From contig CAVOKO010000011.1 in the NCBI GenBank assembly GCA_963696525.1, forward strand, positions 496,001 to 560,000: a DNA stretch of 64,000 bases. The letters run 5' to 3'. Made by a program: the position numbers and the translations under genes. The notes under the pieces were generated by a model. It was not told where the DNA came from. It saw only the letters and a program-made list of their open reading frames with translations, and made no database searches. Of the stretch, positions 45,811 through 54,698 are shown piece after piece. This DNA is from CAWBRT01 sp963696525. Its GTDB lineage: Bacteria; Acidobacteriota; Terriglobia; Terriglobales; Acidobacteriaceae. Every line of letters starts with the position of its first letter. Positions within the stretch are counted from its first letter, which is position 1.

Positions 45811-47427
45811 TTAAAGTGACGCGGCGATCTCACGGATGATCGTCACGTCGGAGAATGGAATCTTCTTCGTTAGCGGGCGACCCCGGGAATCACGGATGGG
45901 TTGGCCCGACAGGTCTCGTTCAAGAACGATCTGATAGTCCTCATGGCCCTTTCCGGCGACGACCAGAATGTCTCCCGATTGCAGCGCGGAAAGGGCGCAT
46001 TGCAGTGCTTCACGCCGCGGACCCGCATCCAACACGTTGGTTGCCCGAGTCGTGCCGGAGAGCACCTGTTTTCGAATCGCATCCGCATCTTCCGTGCGGG
46101 GATTGTCATCGGTCACCCAGACACAATCGCCAAGTTCTTCGGCAATGCGGCCCATGATAGGCCGCTTCTTCGTATCGCGGTCGCCCCCGCAGCCGAACAG
46201 CGCGTGAAGCTTTGATTTCGCGCCGACGTGCGGACGCAAACTGCGCAGAACGTTGTCCAGCGCATCGGGAGTGTGCGCGTAATCCACGTAAACCGCTGCG
46301 CCGTTAGCAAGAACTGCGGCAAGTTCGAGGCGCCCCGGAACAGACGCGAGGCGTGAGATGCCGGTGATCGCGCGATCCGCCGGAACGTCTGTGGCAATCG
46401 CGAGCCCCAGCGCACAGAGAATGTTCTGCGCTTGAAAAGATCCTGCCACCGGCGCCTCGACTTCATGGAATTCGCCAAACACCGATATCTTCAGCGTTTG
46501 GCCGTGCGCATGGGGAATTCGCTCGCGTACCACAAGGTCGGCGCCGCCGCTTGCTTCGCCACCGGGGTCCCCGGCGAACGCCGCTTTTGCATTCGCTGGG
46601 GTGGCATAGGAGATGACCCTGGTGCCCCGTGCCCTCATTGCCGATGCGATCTGCACACCCCATGTGTCGCTGACGTTGATGACTGCAACGCCGTCAGTCT
46701 TGAGCCGATTCTCAAAGAGTTTCGCCTTGGCCTTGAAATAGGCCTCCATCGATGCATGGTAGTCGAGATGGTCCTGAGTGAGATTCGTAAAGCCGGCTGC
46801 GTCAAAAGTGATTCCAGCCAGTCGTTGCTGATCGAGTGCGTGGCTCGAGGCCTCCATGGCAAGGTGCGTGACGCCATGCACACGCTCCAGTTCAGCGAGG
46901 ATCGTATGAAGAGTCTTCGCATCATACGTTGTAAGTCCCGCTTCAAGGTTTGAATGGCGCTTATCGCGTGCCTGGAGGCCCAGGGTTCCCAGGCTCAGGG
47001 CGTTGTGACCGTTCTCAACCCACAGATCTCGAAGAAAGCACACCGTTGATGTCTTGCCATTGGTGCCGGTGACGGCTGCAATGGTGCTCGGATGGCCGGG
47101 GTGAAAGTCGGACGCCAGTCGGGCATAGAATGCGCGAATGTCCTGGACGCGGAGTACGATGATCTTTTTGCGCTCGTACTCGCTGAGGCCAAGAGCTTCG
47201 TCGCGCGTGCCTTCCGGTACTGCGATTGCCTGAGCCCCTCTGGCGGCGGCTTGCGAGCAGAAGGCGAGCCCGTCTTCTTTTACTCCGGGCAGAGCGCAAA
47301 AAAGGTAGCCGTAGCGAACGTCTCTGGAATCGTCCGTAACGCCGAAGATGAACAGATCGTTCGTTTCGGCAGAATCCGGCTGCATTGTGCCGCTGTGGTG
47401 CTTTGCCCAAAGATCGCCTAATTTCAT
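45811..47427 (-). CDS. murE: UDP-N-acetylmuramoyl-tripeptide synthetase MurE (DAP-type)
   Basis: MurE adds the third amino acid to the peptidoglycan stem. The 538-residue product has IAAVTGTNGKTSTVCFLRDL (ATP loop), LAMEASSHALDQQRL and TNLTQDHLDYHASM. The specificity motif DNPR, in WVTDDNPRTEDAD, is the form that selects meso-DAP in E. coli-type enzymes. The start at 47427 (MKLGDLWAKHH) replaces a TTG start 24 bases upstream. The protein is longer than usual partly because a palindromic repeat adds ATPANAKAAFAGDPGG in frame (46563-46606). It heads murE-dapF-like-dapL and is divergent from lysA. Confidence 0.93.
   Translation of the reverse strand: MKLGDLWAKHHSGTMQPDSAETNDLFIFGVTDDSRDVRYGYLFCALPGVKEDGLAFCSQAAARGAQAIAVPEGTRDEALGLSEYERKKIIVLRVQDIRAFYARLASDFHPGHPSTIAAVTGTNGKTSTVCFLRDLWVENGHNALSLGTLGLQARDKRHSNLEAGLTTYDAKTLHTILAELERVHGVTHLAMEASSHALDQQRLAGITFDAAGFTNLTQDHLDYHASMEAYFKAKAKLFENRLKTDGVAVINVSDTWGVQIASAMRARGTRVISYATPANAKAAFAGDPGGEASGGADLVVRERIPHAHGQTLKISVFGEFHEVEAPVAGSFQAQNILCALGLAIATDVPADRAITGISRLASVPGRLELAAVLANGAAVYVDYAHTPDALDNVLRSLRPHVGAKSKLHALFGCGGDRDTKKRPIMGRIAEELGDCVWVTDDNPRTEDADAIRKQVLSGTTRATNVLDAGPRREALQCALSALQSGDILVVAGKGHEDYQIVLERDLSGQPIRDSRGRPLTKKIPFSDVTIIREIAASL
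46563..46606. repeat. Hairpin repeat inserted in frame in murE
   Basis: On the coding strand the element reads GCCACCCCAGCGAATGCAAA...GCCGGGGACCCCGGTGG. It shares AAAGCGGC in its loop with the copy at 42236-42275 and the TCGCCGGGGACCCCG-type foot with others. Its length keeps the murE frame open. It lies in the Mur ligase middle domain, in a surface-loop position just after VISYA. Confidence 0.8.
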
Positions 47428-47496
47428 GCTGGCACTTAGTTTACACGACAAGATAGTATTGCTTACAGTGTTGCCACAAATTGTTCGGAGAAAGTC

Positions 47497-48775
47497 ATGA
47501 CGGATACGTCAAGCATGACCATCGACATGGTCAAGACACTCCCTTTTAATGAAGCCCAAGTCCGCGAAATCATTCGCAATTATCCAACACCGTTTCATCT
47601 CTACGACGAGCGGGGCATTCGCCAGAATGCACGGCGGCTGAACGCGGCGTTTGCTTGGTGCCCCGGATTCAAGGAGCATTTCGCGGTCAAGGCGTTGCCC
47701 AACCCGTACATCCTGAAGATCGCGAAGGAGGAGGGCTTCGGCGCCGACTGCTCGAGCTTGCCGGAATTGGAGCTAGCCGAGCGGGTCGGAATCACCGGCG
47801 AGAACATCATGTTCACGTCGAACGACACGCCTTTTAAGGAGTACCAGCGAGCAAAAGCGCTGGGCGCGGTTATCAACCTCGATGACATTACGCATTTGCC
47901 GTATGTCGAGGAGCATGCGGGGGGATTGCCGGAGCTGATTTGCTTTCGATACAACCCGGGAAAGGCGCGCGAGGGCAACCCGATAATCGGCAAGCCGGAG
48001 GAGGCGAAATACGGACTCACGCGCCCCCAACTGTTCGAGGCATATGCGTCGGCCAGAAAGAAGGGAAGCAAGCGGTTCGGGTTGCATACGATGGTCGCTT
48101 CGAACGAACTGAAATTGGAGTTTTTCGTCGAGACAGCACGTATGCTGTTCGATCTGGCTATCGAGCTGGCCGAAAAGCTCGGCGTGCGGCTGGAGTTTGT
48201 TAATCTTGGCGGAGGAATCGGCATCCCGTACCGACCGGAACAGAAGGCCGTCGACCTTGAAGCGCTCGGTCAGGCCGTGAAGGCGCTCTACGACGAACGG
48301 ATCCGGCCGGCGGGATTGCATCCGCTGCGAGTATGCATGGAGAATGGCCGCTGCATCACAGGGCCGTACGGGTTTCTGGTAACACGAGCCATTCATGAGA
48401 AGTGCACGTATAAGAAGTACGTCGGCGTCGATGCCTGCATGGCCAACCTGATGCGTCCAGGGATGTACGGCGCGTATCACCACATCACCGTCCTGGGGAA
48501 GGAACAGGCTCCCGCCAATCGATGGTTGACGTTGTCGGCTCGCTTTGCGAAAACAATGACAAGTTTGCCATCGACCGGATGCTGCCGAACGTGGAGGTCG
48601 GGGACATTCTCGTAATTCACGATGCGGTGCGCACGGCCATTCCATGGGGTTCCAGTACAACGGCAAGCTACGATGCGCCGAACTGTTACTGCGTGAAGAT
48701 GGCACGATGCAGCAGATTCGCCGCGCCGAGACGATTGACGACTATTTCGCAACGCTGGATTTTTCCAAGCTGTAA
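47497..48775 (+). CDS. lysA: Diaminopimelate decarboxylase LysA (CENND-type), two frameshifts
   Basis: LysA decarboxylates meso-DAP to lysine with PLP. From the ATG at 47497, with GGAG 7 bases upstream, the first frame carries the PLP-lysine region EHFAVKALPNPYILKIAKEE, then FGLHTMVASNEL, the phosphate-binding FVNLGGGIGIPYRPEQ and CMENGRCITGPYG. Near 48520 the text continues in another frame with MVDVVGSLCENNDKFAIDRM. After GCGGTGCGC (48624-48632) a third frame has MGFQYNGKLRCAELLLREDG to TAA 48775. Adding one base at each break gives 427 codons with the expected HDAGAHGHSMG. This is the second LysA subgroup common in bacteria with DapL. The errors look like missing G residues. Confidence 0.85.
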
Positions 48776-48824
48776 ATCACTGCGAGGACGAAGAACTTCT
48801 AAACGCGACAAGAGGAAACAACTT

Positions 48825-50084
48825 ATGAGTACCAATACCGTAACAGTGAAAGCTTCAACATCGAAACGATTCCCATTGTGGATGCAAATCCTCATCGGCC
48901 TGATCGTTGGTTGTGCGATTGGCGCCTTGTGGCCAAAACTCGGCACCGCTTTGCAGCCGTTTGGGACTGTATTCATCAAAGCGATCAAGATGATCGTAAT
49001 ACCCTTGGTATTTTCGGCAGTTACCTTGGGTATCTATAAAATGAGCGCCAACTTTAAGACATTGGGAAGACTAGCCGTGTTGGCTTTCGGCTGGTTTTAC
49101 TTTGCCACGGGCTGCTGCGTTGCTCTCGGCATCGGCTTAAACGCGATATTCCATCCGGGCGCGGGAGTCGCCCTTAAGGCAACCGGCACTATCCCAACGA
49201 ACCTTGCGCACTCGATCGATTGGGTCAAGTTCCTGCTGGATATCGTTCCGGATAACATAGTTTCGGCTGCCGCACAGCAACAAATAATACCAACCTTGTT
49301 TTTTGCTATTTGTTTTGGCCTTGCCCTGGGCAAAGCGGGCAAGGTTACTGAGCCTGTAGTTAATGTGCTGCAAGGCATCATGCAAGCGATGTTCAAGTTA
49401 ACTGAAGGCATTGTGGCATATTCACCCGTCGCGGTAGCCGGGATCATGGCTTGGGTGTTTGCGACGCAAGGTGGCGCAATGATCTATGCGATGGCTAAGT
49501 TGATCGCATTGATGTACCTCGGGCTGTTCATCGTGGCAATCGCCTTCTGTATCATCGTGTATCTGCTCGGGTATCCGCCGTTCGGTACGATCAGGAAGGT
49601 CGCTGAGCCGCTGCTGCTTGCCTTTACGACATGCTCCTCGGAAGTAACCCTTCCAGTGCACATGCAGATTTTGGAAAATACAGGCATTCCCAATAAAGTG
49701 GTAGCGTTCGTTTTACCTTTGGGATACAGCTTCAACCTGGATGGCGCGGCGCTTTATCAATCTCTAACGGTATGCTTCCTGGCAGAAGCATACGGCTTGC
49801 ATCTCGATCTTCCCGCGATCCTCACGATCCTGGTGACAACTCTGATCGCAAACAAGGGTACGGCTAATATACCCGCTGCGTCACTGGTGATATTAGCGGT
49901 CATCCTGACGGCGATGCGTCTTCCCGTGGAAGCTATCGCGATTGTTGCCGGAGTGGATCGTTTCATGGATATGGGCCGCACTACTGTCAATGTATTCGGG
50001 AACACATGTGCTGCCTTGATCCTGAATCGGTTCGGAGGAAAAGGTATTACCGACGACGAAACGGCAATAGCGGCGACGGTTTAA
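48825..50084 (+). CDS. Dicarboxylate/amino acid:cation symporter (DAACS family)
   Basis: The 419-residue membrane protein starts at ATG 48825 with AGAGGA 8 bases upstream. It has about eight membrane helices and two re-entrant hairpins. The serine-rich loop is present as AFTTCSSEVTLPVHM (family S-S-x-x-T-L-P), followed by GYSFNLDGAALYQSL, then IANKGTANIPAASLVILAVI and the C-terminal VDRFMDMGRTTVNVFGN. Relatives import glutamate, aspartate or C4-dicarboxylates with Na+ or H+. It lies 49 bases after lysA, so aspartate or glutamate supply for the DAP branch is a reasonable inference. The codon use is a little more AT-rich than its surroundings. Confidence 0.92.
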   Translation: MSTNTVTVKASTSKRFPLWMQILIGLIVGCAIGALWPKLGTALQPFGTVFIKAIKMIVIPLVFSAVTLGIYKMSANFKTLGRLAVLAFGWFYFATGCCVALGIGLNAIFHPGAGVALKATGTIPTNLAHSIDWVKFLLDIVPDNIVSAAAQQQIIPTLFFAICFGLALGKAGKVTEPVVNVLQGIMQAMFKLTEGIVAYSPVAVAGIMAWVFATQGGAMIYAMAKLIALMYLGLFIVAIAFCIIVYLLGYPPFGTIRKVAEPLLLAFTTCSSEVTLPVHMQILENTGIPNKVVAFVLPLGYSFNLDGAALYQSLTVCFLAEAYGLHLDLPAILTILVTTLIANKGTANIPAASLVILAVILTAMRLPVEAIAIVAGVDRFMDMGRTTVNVFGNTCAALILNRFGGKGITDDETAIAATV

Positions 50085-50117
50085 GTAACGTTTCGTTTAA
50101 GTAACACTTAGTTTGCT

Positions 50118-50182
50118 GGTGCCCCACGTTCGCCAGCCTTTGGTTGACGTGGGGTTGTTTCCGCCGTTCTGGCGTGGGCACC
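50118..50182. repeat. GGTGCCCCACG palindromic repeat after the symporter gene
   Basis: GGTGCCCCACGTTCGCCAG at the left is matched inverted by CTGGCGTGGGCACC at the right end. An inner CCCCACG pairs with CGTGGGG (50148-50154). It may act as a transcription stop for lysA-symporter but lacks a T tract. It belongs to the same broad class as the GG-x-x-CCCCA hairpins elsewhere. Confidence 0.6.
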
Positions 50183-50249
50183 TTCAACTTTTGTCATTTC
50201 GATACCTGGTTATCAGCCGGATCAGCCTAATTATGGCTAGCCCGAAGAA

Positions 50250-50855
50250 ATGAACTACACGCCCGACAACGCCGCACAAGAAGCTAAAGAAAAAGAGATT
50301 GAGGCACTGCTGACCACGATTGCTGAAGAGTGCCGGTCGCTCAACCCCCGCGAAGCCCAGAAGCTTGTTGGTACCTTTCTCACGATTACTCCGCCTCTGC
50401 TTCCACCAACAGTTATGAAGTTTATGACGATCTCCGAGCTTGGTCGGGGCGGCGGCGATACTCGTAGACCGGGAAACATCACGCTAAATTGGAGGAAGTT
50501 ATTTGAACTTGTTCCCGACGTTACTCTTGCGGGGGCAGGGGCGGCGGGTTCACCTTGGCTTATCCCATTCGTTGCACTGTATGTATGGATGAAGCTTTGG
50601 AACACAGCTAGCGTTCGTATCGAGGAAGGAGACGCCTTCGTCGTCTATTCCCTTTGGATCAATCGCAACGAAGAAAATAAAATCTCCGAAGAAGATGCCT
50701 TTTTGAAAACCGAAACGCTAGCCAAAACGCACGGACTTCCAGCGATTAAGAAGGAAGAGTTTACGAGAATCATAAACAAGCTCCTTTCTCTCGAATGTGT
50801 TGAGATTGAAGGAGGAGTGATTTGGTTACGTGAATGGGTGCGAATCAAATACTAA
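50250..50855 (+). CDS. Hypothetical protein with one membrane segment, 201 aa
   Basis: The product starts MNYTPDNAAQEAKEKEIEAL. It has a helical N-terminal third, a central segment GAGAAGSPWLIPFVALYVWM that may be a membrane helix, and a charged C-terminal half (NRNEENKISEEDAFLKTETL) ending WLREWVRIKY. The last 60 residues look like a winged-helix-type fold (KKEEFTRIINKLLSLECVEI). Its base composition is more AT-rich than the neighbours, which suggests transfer. I recognise no family, and the neighbours do not suggest a role. Confidence 0.6.
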   Translation: MNYTPDNAAQEAKEKEIEALLTTIAEECRSLNPREAQKLVGTFLTITPPLLPPTVMKFMTISELGRGGGDTRRPGNITLNWRKLFELVPDVTLAGAGAAGSPWLIPFVALYVWMKLWNTASVRIEEGDAFVVYSLWINRNEENKISEEDAFLKTETLAKTHGLPAIKKEEFTRIINKLLSLECVEIEGGVIWLREWVRIKY

Positions 50856-50928
50856 GAGAGGCGGGTGGACGGTGACCCACACTTGCCATCAGTTGCAAAT
50901 GTCAGGATGTTCGAGCGGTGGCAACCCC

Positions 50929-51625
50929 TCAGAGCGGTTGCTGATTGGATGGCGGGAGCAGGATCGTGTTCTGGCTCCGTTGCGCTCGCGATTCGAGATG
51001 TCTCTGGCGGAAATGGGCCAGCGCCCGGGTTCCCCCAGGCGCGCACAAAGTAGTAGTTGAGCACCGCGCCCACTCCCGAACTCACCACGGGAATCAAGCG
51101 GGCCGTCCACTTCTCGACGAATTCGGTGCTGGCGGAAACCGCAATGCGTTGAATCACTTTCGGCACGAAGCGGTTGATCACGCCTTTTTCCAGCAGTTCA
51201 CGGGTTATGTCCACCCCAGCCGCGCTGGCGGCGGCGACCCATAATTCAGCAACTTCCTCGTCGGTGGTGAACTGAAATCCGTAAATCAAGCTGAGCTTCT
51301 GCAGCGTACGCATGGTGATGGCCGCCAAAACTCCCAGATCGGGCACAATCGTAAGCAGCCCGCCTAAACCGAAGCCGGCTCCCTCGGCGGCAGCCAGCTT
51401 CATTCCCGCGCGCACGGTTTGCTGCGCCACCACGTCCAGCCGCTCGACCGGCAAGCTGAACAGTCCGTCGTAAGACTCCACCGGAAGCTCATGCGCGCTC
51501 CGCAGGTGAAACAAGAAGTGCTCAGGATCGACCCTGACGGTTTCGTAGGCGCGCGTGAGCCCAGAGCGCAGCGCGCCCTCGACTCGCCGCATCAGCCAGG
51601 AAGTATTTGCCGTGGTCTGGTCCAT
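50929..51625 (-). CDS. EcsC-family protein, C-terminus restored by one frameshift
   Basis: The start at 51625 (MDQTTANTSWLMRRVEG) has GGGGAG 6 bases upstream. The EcsC-family core is visible: GAGFGLGGLLTIVPDLGVLA, MRTLQKLSLIYGFQF, TDEEVAELWVAAASAAGVDI and RLIPVVSSGVGAVLNYYFVR. As read, the frame after RAWG gives a low-complexity tail to 50852 that overlaps the next gene. One base change in the G5 run near 51040 gives RALAHFRQRHLESRAQR and a stop at 50929, clear of the neighbour. EcsC proteins are peripheral membrane proteins of poorly known role; B. subtilis EcsC is encoded with the EcsAB transporter. Confidence 0.75.
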
Positions 51626-51748
51626 ACGGTCTCCCCACACTCTCAGTATAGACGGATGCGCGGACGGCATCCTCCGGCCCTTTTGCGGTCCGAACCGGCA
51701 ACTCGTCTGCTGCCGCAGTTGCGCTCAACGTGCTAGCATTCAAAAGAC

Positions 51749-53419
51749 ATGCCTTCAGGAAAACTCCAAATTATTCCGCTCGGTGGCCTTGGTGAGTTCG
51801 GGATGAACTGCATGGCCATACGCTGGGGCGACGACATTATCGTGATCGACGCCGGTCTGATGTTTCCCGAGGCCGAGCTGTTCGGCGTCGACATCGTGGT
51901 CCCCGATCTTAGCTACCTCATCGCCAACCGTGAGCACGTGCGCGGTGTGATCCTGACGCACGGGCACATGGACCATATCGGCGCTGTTCCCTGGCTGCTC
52001 ACGGAATTGAACGTGCCGGTCTTTGCCACCGAGTTCACGCTGGCTTATGTCGAGGACAAGCTGGAAGAGCACGGGCTGCTGGATAGCGCGGTGCTGAACG
52101 AGATCCGCCCGGGAGAAAGCTTTCGCCTCGGCGCCTTCACCATTCAACCTATCCAGGTGACGCATAGCCTGGTCGATTGCGTGGCTTTGGCGGTCCACAC
52201 CCCGCTCGGAGTGCTGATCCATACCGGCGACTTCAAGGTGGACCCAACGCCGACCGACAATCGCCTGTTCGATTTGCACGCCTTTGCCGAATACGGCAAG
52301 CAGGGGGTTTTGGCGCTGTTGCAGGATTCGACCAACGTCGAGCGTCCGGGCTACACGCCGAGCGAGCAGGCGGTGCGTCCGCGCTTCGAGCAAATTTTCG
52401 CTTCCGCCCAGCGCCGCATTTTTATCGCCTGTTTTTCGTCATCCATTCACCGCATCAAGATGGCGCTGGAATTGGCCTTTCGACACAATCGAAAGGTTGC
52501 GATGCTGGGGCGCTCGATGGTCGAATCGACCGAGATCGCGCAGGACCTTGGCTACCTGACCATCCCCGACGGCCTGCTGATTAACCCCGGACAGATCAGG
52601 GACTATGCACCCAGCCAGGTCATGATCCTGATCAGCGGCACCCAGGGCGAGCCCATGTCTTCGCTGTCGCGCGCGGCACTCGATAATCATAAACATGCCA
52701 AGATCGAGCCGGGCGACACCGTCATACTTTCTTCGCGCATCATCCCCGGCAATGAAAAGGCCATCTACCGGGTCATCGATCATCTGTTCCGCCGCGATGC
52801 CAAGGTATTCTATGAAGACGGGACGAAGCCGCCCTTGCACGTGAGCGGACACGCCAGCCAGGAAGAATTGAAGCTGATCATCAACCTGGTGCGTCCGAAA
52901 TACTTTATTCCGATTCACGGCGAGTATCGGCAGCTCAAGCTGCATACGGCTCTGGCCGCTTCGATGCCTGGAGCCGTCGGCAAAATCTTCCTGCTGCAGA
53001 GCGGTGAAATTCTGGAATTCGACGAGCTGGGCGCGCGCAAGGCCGGCACCGTACCGGTCGGACGCATTTGCATCGACTCCGGTTCCACCGGCGACGTGGT
53101 CGAGGAGTTGATCATCAGCGACCGCCGTCATCTCAGCGAAGATGGCTTCGTGCTGCCCATCTTGGCCATCAATAAAATTACCGGGGTGGTCGAGAATCCG
53201 CCGGAGATCGTGATGCGCGGCTTTGCCGGCGCGCCCTCCGATAATGGATTTGTCGAGCAGGCACGGCAGGTCGTGCTGGCGACGCTGGAGCATTCCACGC
53301 CCGAGGAAATGAGCGACTATGGCGTCATCAAGGAAAAAATTCGCCAGGACCTCAAGCGCTTTATCGCCAAGAATACTCAGCGACGCCCCTTGATCATGCC
53401 CGTCATCCTGGAAATCTGA
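51749..53419 (+). CDS. rnj: Ribonuclease J
   Basis: RNase J has endo- and 5'-to-3' exonuclease activity in RNA decay and maturation. The 556-residue product has the N-terminal beta strand KLQIIPLGGLGEFGMNCMAI, the metallo-beta-lactamase motif LTHGHMDHIGAVPWL, and downstream VTHSLVDCVALAV and IHTGDFKVD. The beta-CASP motifs follow: DSTNVERPG, RIFIACFSSSIHRIKMAL and SGTQGEPMSSLSR. The C-terminal HVSGHASQEELKLIINLVRP and IPIHGEYRQL are also RNase J-specific. The length is normal. It is divergent from the EcsC-family gene and followed by a possible short terminator. Confidence 0.96.
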   Translation: MPSGKLQIIPLGGLGEFGMNCMAIRWGDDIIVIDAGLMFPEAELFGVDIVVPDLSYLIANREHVRGVILTHGHMDHIGAVPWLLTELNVPVFATEFTLAYVEDKLEEHGLLDSAVLNEIRPGESFRLGAFTIQPIQVTHSLVDCVALAVHTPLGVLIHTGDFKVDPTPTDNRLFDLHAFAEYGKQGVLALLQDSTNVERPGYTPSEQAVRPRFEQIFASAQRRIFIACFSSSIHRIKMALELAFRHNRKVAMLGRSMVESTEIAQDLGYLTIPDGLLINPGQIRDYAPSQVMILISGTQGEPMSSLSRAALDNHKHAKIEPGDTVILSSRIIPGNEKAIYRVIDHLFRRDAKVFYEDGTKPPLHVSGHASQEELKLIINLVRPKYFIPIHGEYRQLKLHTALAASMPGAVGKIFLLQSGEILEFDELGARKAGTVPVGRICIDSGSTGDVVEELIISDRRHLSEDGFVLPILAINKITGVVENPPEIVMRGFAGAPSDNGFVEQARQVVLATLEHSTPEEMSDYGVIKEKIRQDLKRFIAKNTQRRPLIMPVILEI

Positions 53420-53440
53420 TCAGGGCATCCTTGATTTTCT
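53419..53440 (+). terminator. Weak candidate rho-independent terminator after rnj
   Basis: ATCAGGG-CAT-CCTTGAT forms a 7-bp stem with one G-T pair, followed by TTTTCT. The stem is short and the next gene starts at 53445, so read-through is likely. Confidence 0.35.
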
Positions 53441-53444
53441 GTAC

Positions 53445-54671
53445 ATGAGCAGTTTTCCAGTTGCGAAAAGTGGAGATCGCCAGCACCGTCGGAGCAGGCG
53501 AATTACCGGGCTGTTCTTTGCCACGGCGATCCTGCTGGTGGCCATTTTTGCTCCCCTAAAGCACCATCTTCGGGCAGCCTCGGTGCTCTGGGAATTAGAG
53601 AGCCCGGCGGGCGAAAGCTGGTTTGCGCACAACCTCGCGCGATTTGGCGCCAATCCGGTGCGCACGGAGATGCGGGCGATTCCGGGCTCCCCGCCAATCG
53701 TGGCCCGCTTCTACTATCCGGTCGGACACGACCAAGTCCCCGCGGTTATCGTGCTGCACGGAGTGCATCACCTCGGCATCGAGGAACCGCGTCTGGTCGC
53801 CTTCGCCACCGCGCTTTCGTCCCACGGATTGCTGGCAATCACGCCCGAGTTGAACGACCTGGCCGATTACAGGGTTACACCGGAAACCATCCAGGCAATC
53901 GGCGAGTGTGCGCATTTTGTCCGGCGGAGTTCGGGCAACCCGGCGACCATCGTCGGCTTGAGCTTCGCCGGAGGCCTGTCGCTGATGGCTGCCGCGGAGC
54001 CGGGCTGGCGCGATGACTTCGGATTGATTGTCGTGGTCGGTGGCTACGATGATCTGCAACGCGTCCTGGAATACTATGCCACCAGCGTCATCACCGGGCC
54101 ATCCGGCGAGGTCACCAGGCTTCCGGCGCACGAATACGGCCCGCTGGTTGCGGTTTACGACTATCCCGGAGAATTTTTCTCGGCCCGTGATGTATCTGCC
54201 GCCCGCACCACTCTCCGCTATCTGCTCTGGGAGGACCGGCCGCGGGCCCAGGCAGAAGCGCGGCAGCTCACCCCGCAGGGAAAGCAGCGCATGGAGGAGC
54301 TTTTCAAGCACCATATCGACGCCCTGGCCCCGGTGCTGCTGCGCGGAGTTCAGAAGTATCACGATGAGCTGGCGGCGATTTCTCCGCACGGGAATTTAGC
54401 AGGTCTTGAGGCGCGGGTCTATTTGTTGCATGGCGCGGCCGATAATGTCGTCCCCGCCAGCGAAACCGAATGGATCGAGCGTGACCTGCCCAGGGGTTCG
54501 TTGCGCATGGCGCTGATCTCTCCCGTGGTCAGCCATCTCGAGCTTAACGGTTCGCCGACGCTCGCAGACAAGCTGAAACTTGTACACTTTATGTCAGACT
54601 TCCTGCAGGATGCCGAATCGCCGGGCACAGCACTCGCCGGCCAAGGCTCCTTAGCCGGAAAGTCGACTTAG
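53445..54671 (+). CDS. Membrane-anchored alpha/beta hydrolase
   Basis: The 408-residue product has an N-terminal membrane anchor (GLFFATAILLVAIFAPL, about residues 22-38). An alpha/beta-hydrolase domain follows: VPAVIVLHGVHHLGIEEP with the oxyanion HG, ITPELNDLADY, and the nucleophile elbow in TIVGLSFAGGLSLMAA (G-L-S-F-A). A late Asp and His are plausible in YLLHGAADNVVPASETEW and SPVVSHLELNG. It is close to the dienelactone hydrolase group. The substrate is unknown. It lies just 25 bases after rnj and before the threonine dehydratase, so it may share their transcript. Confidence 0.85.
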   Translation: MSSFPVAKSGDRQHRRSRRITGLFFATAILLVAIFAPLKHHLRAASVLWELESPAGESWFAHNLARFGANPVRTEMRAIPGSPPIVARFYYPVGHDQVPAVIVLHGVHHLGIEEPRLVAFATALSSHGLLAITPELNDLADYRVTPETIQAIGECAHFVRRSSGNPATIVGLSFAGGLSLMAAAEPGWRDDFGLIVVVGGYDDLQRVLEYYATSVITGPSGEVTRLPAHEYGPLVAVYDYPGEFFSARDVSAARTTLRYLLWEDRPRAQAEARQLTPQGKQRMEELFKHHIDALAPVLLRGVQKYHDELAAISPHGNLAGLEARVYLLHGAADNVVPASETEWIERDLPRGSLRMALISPVVSHLELNGSPTLADKLKLVHFMSDFLQDAESPGTALAGQGSLAGKST

Positions 54672-54698
54672 AATAGAGATAGAGACAGATTCAGCGCC

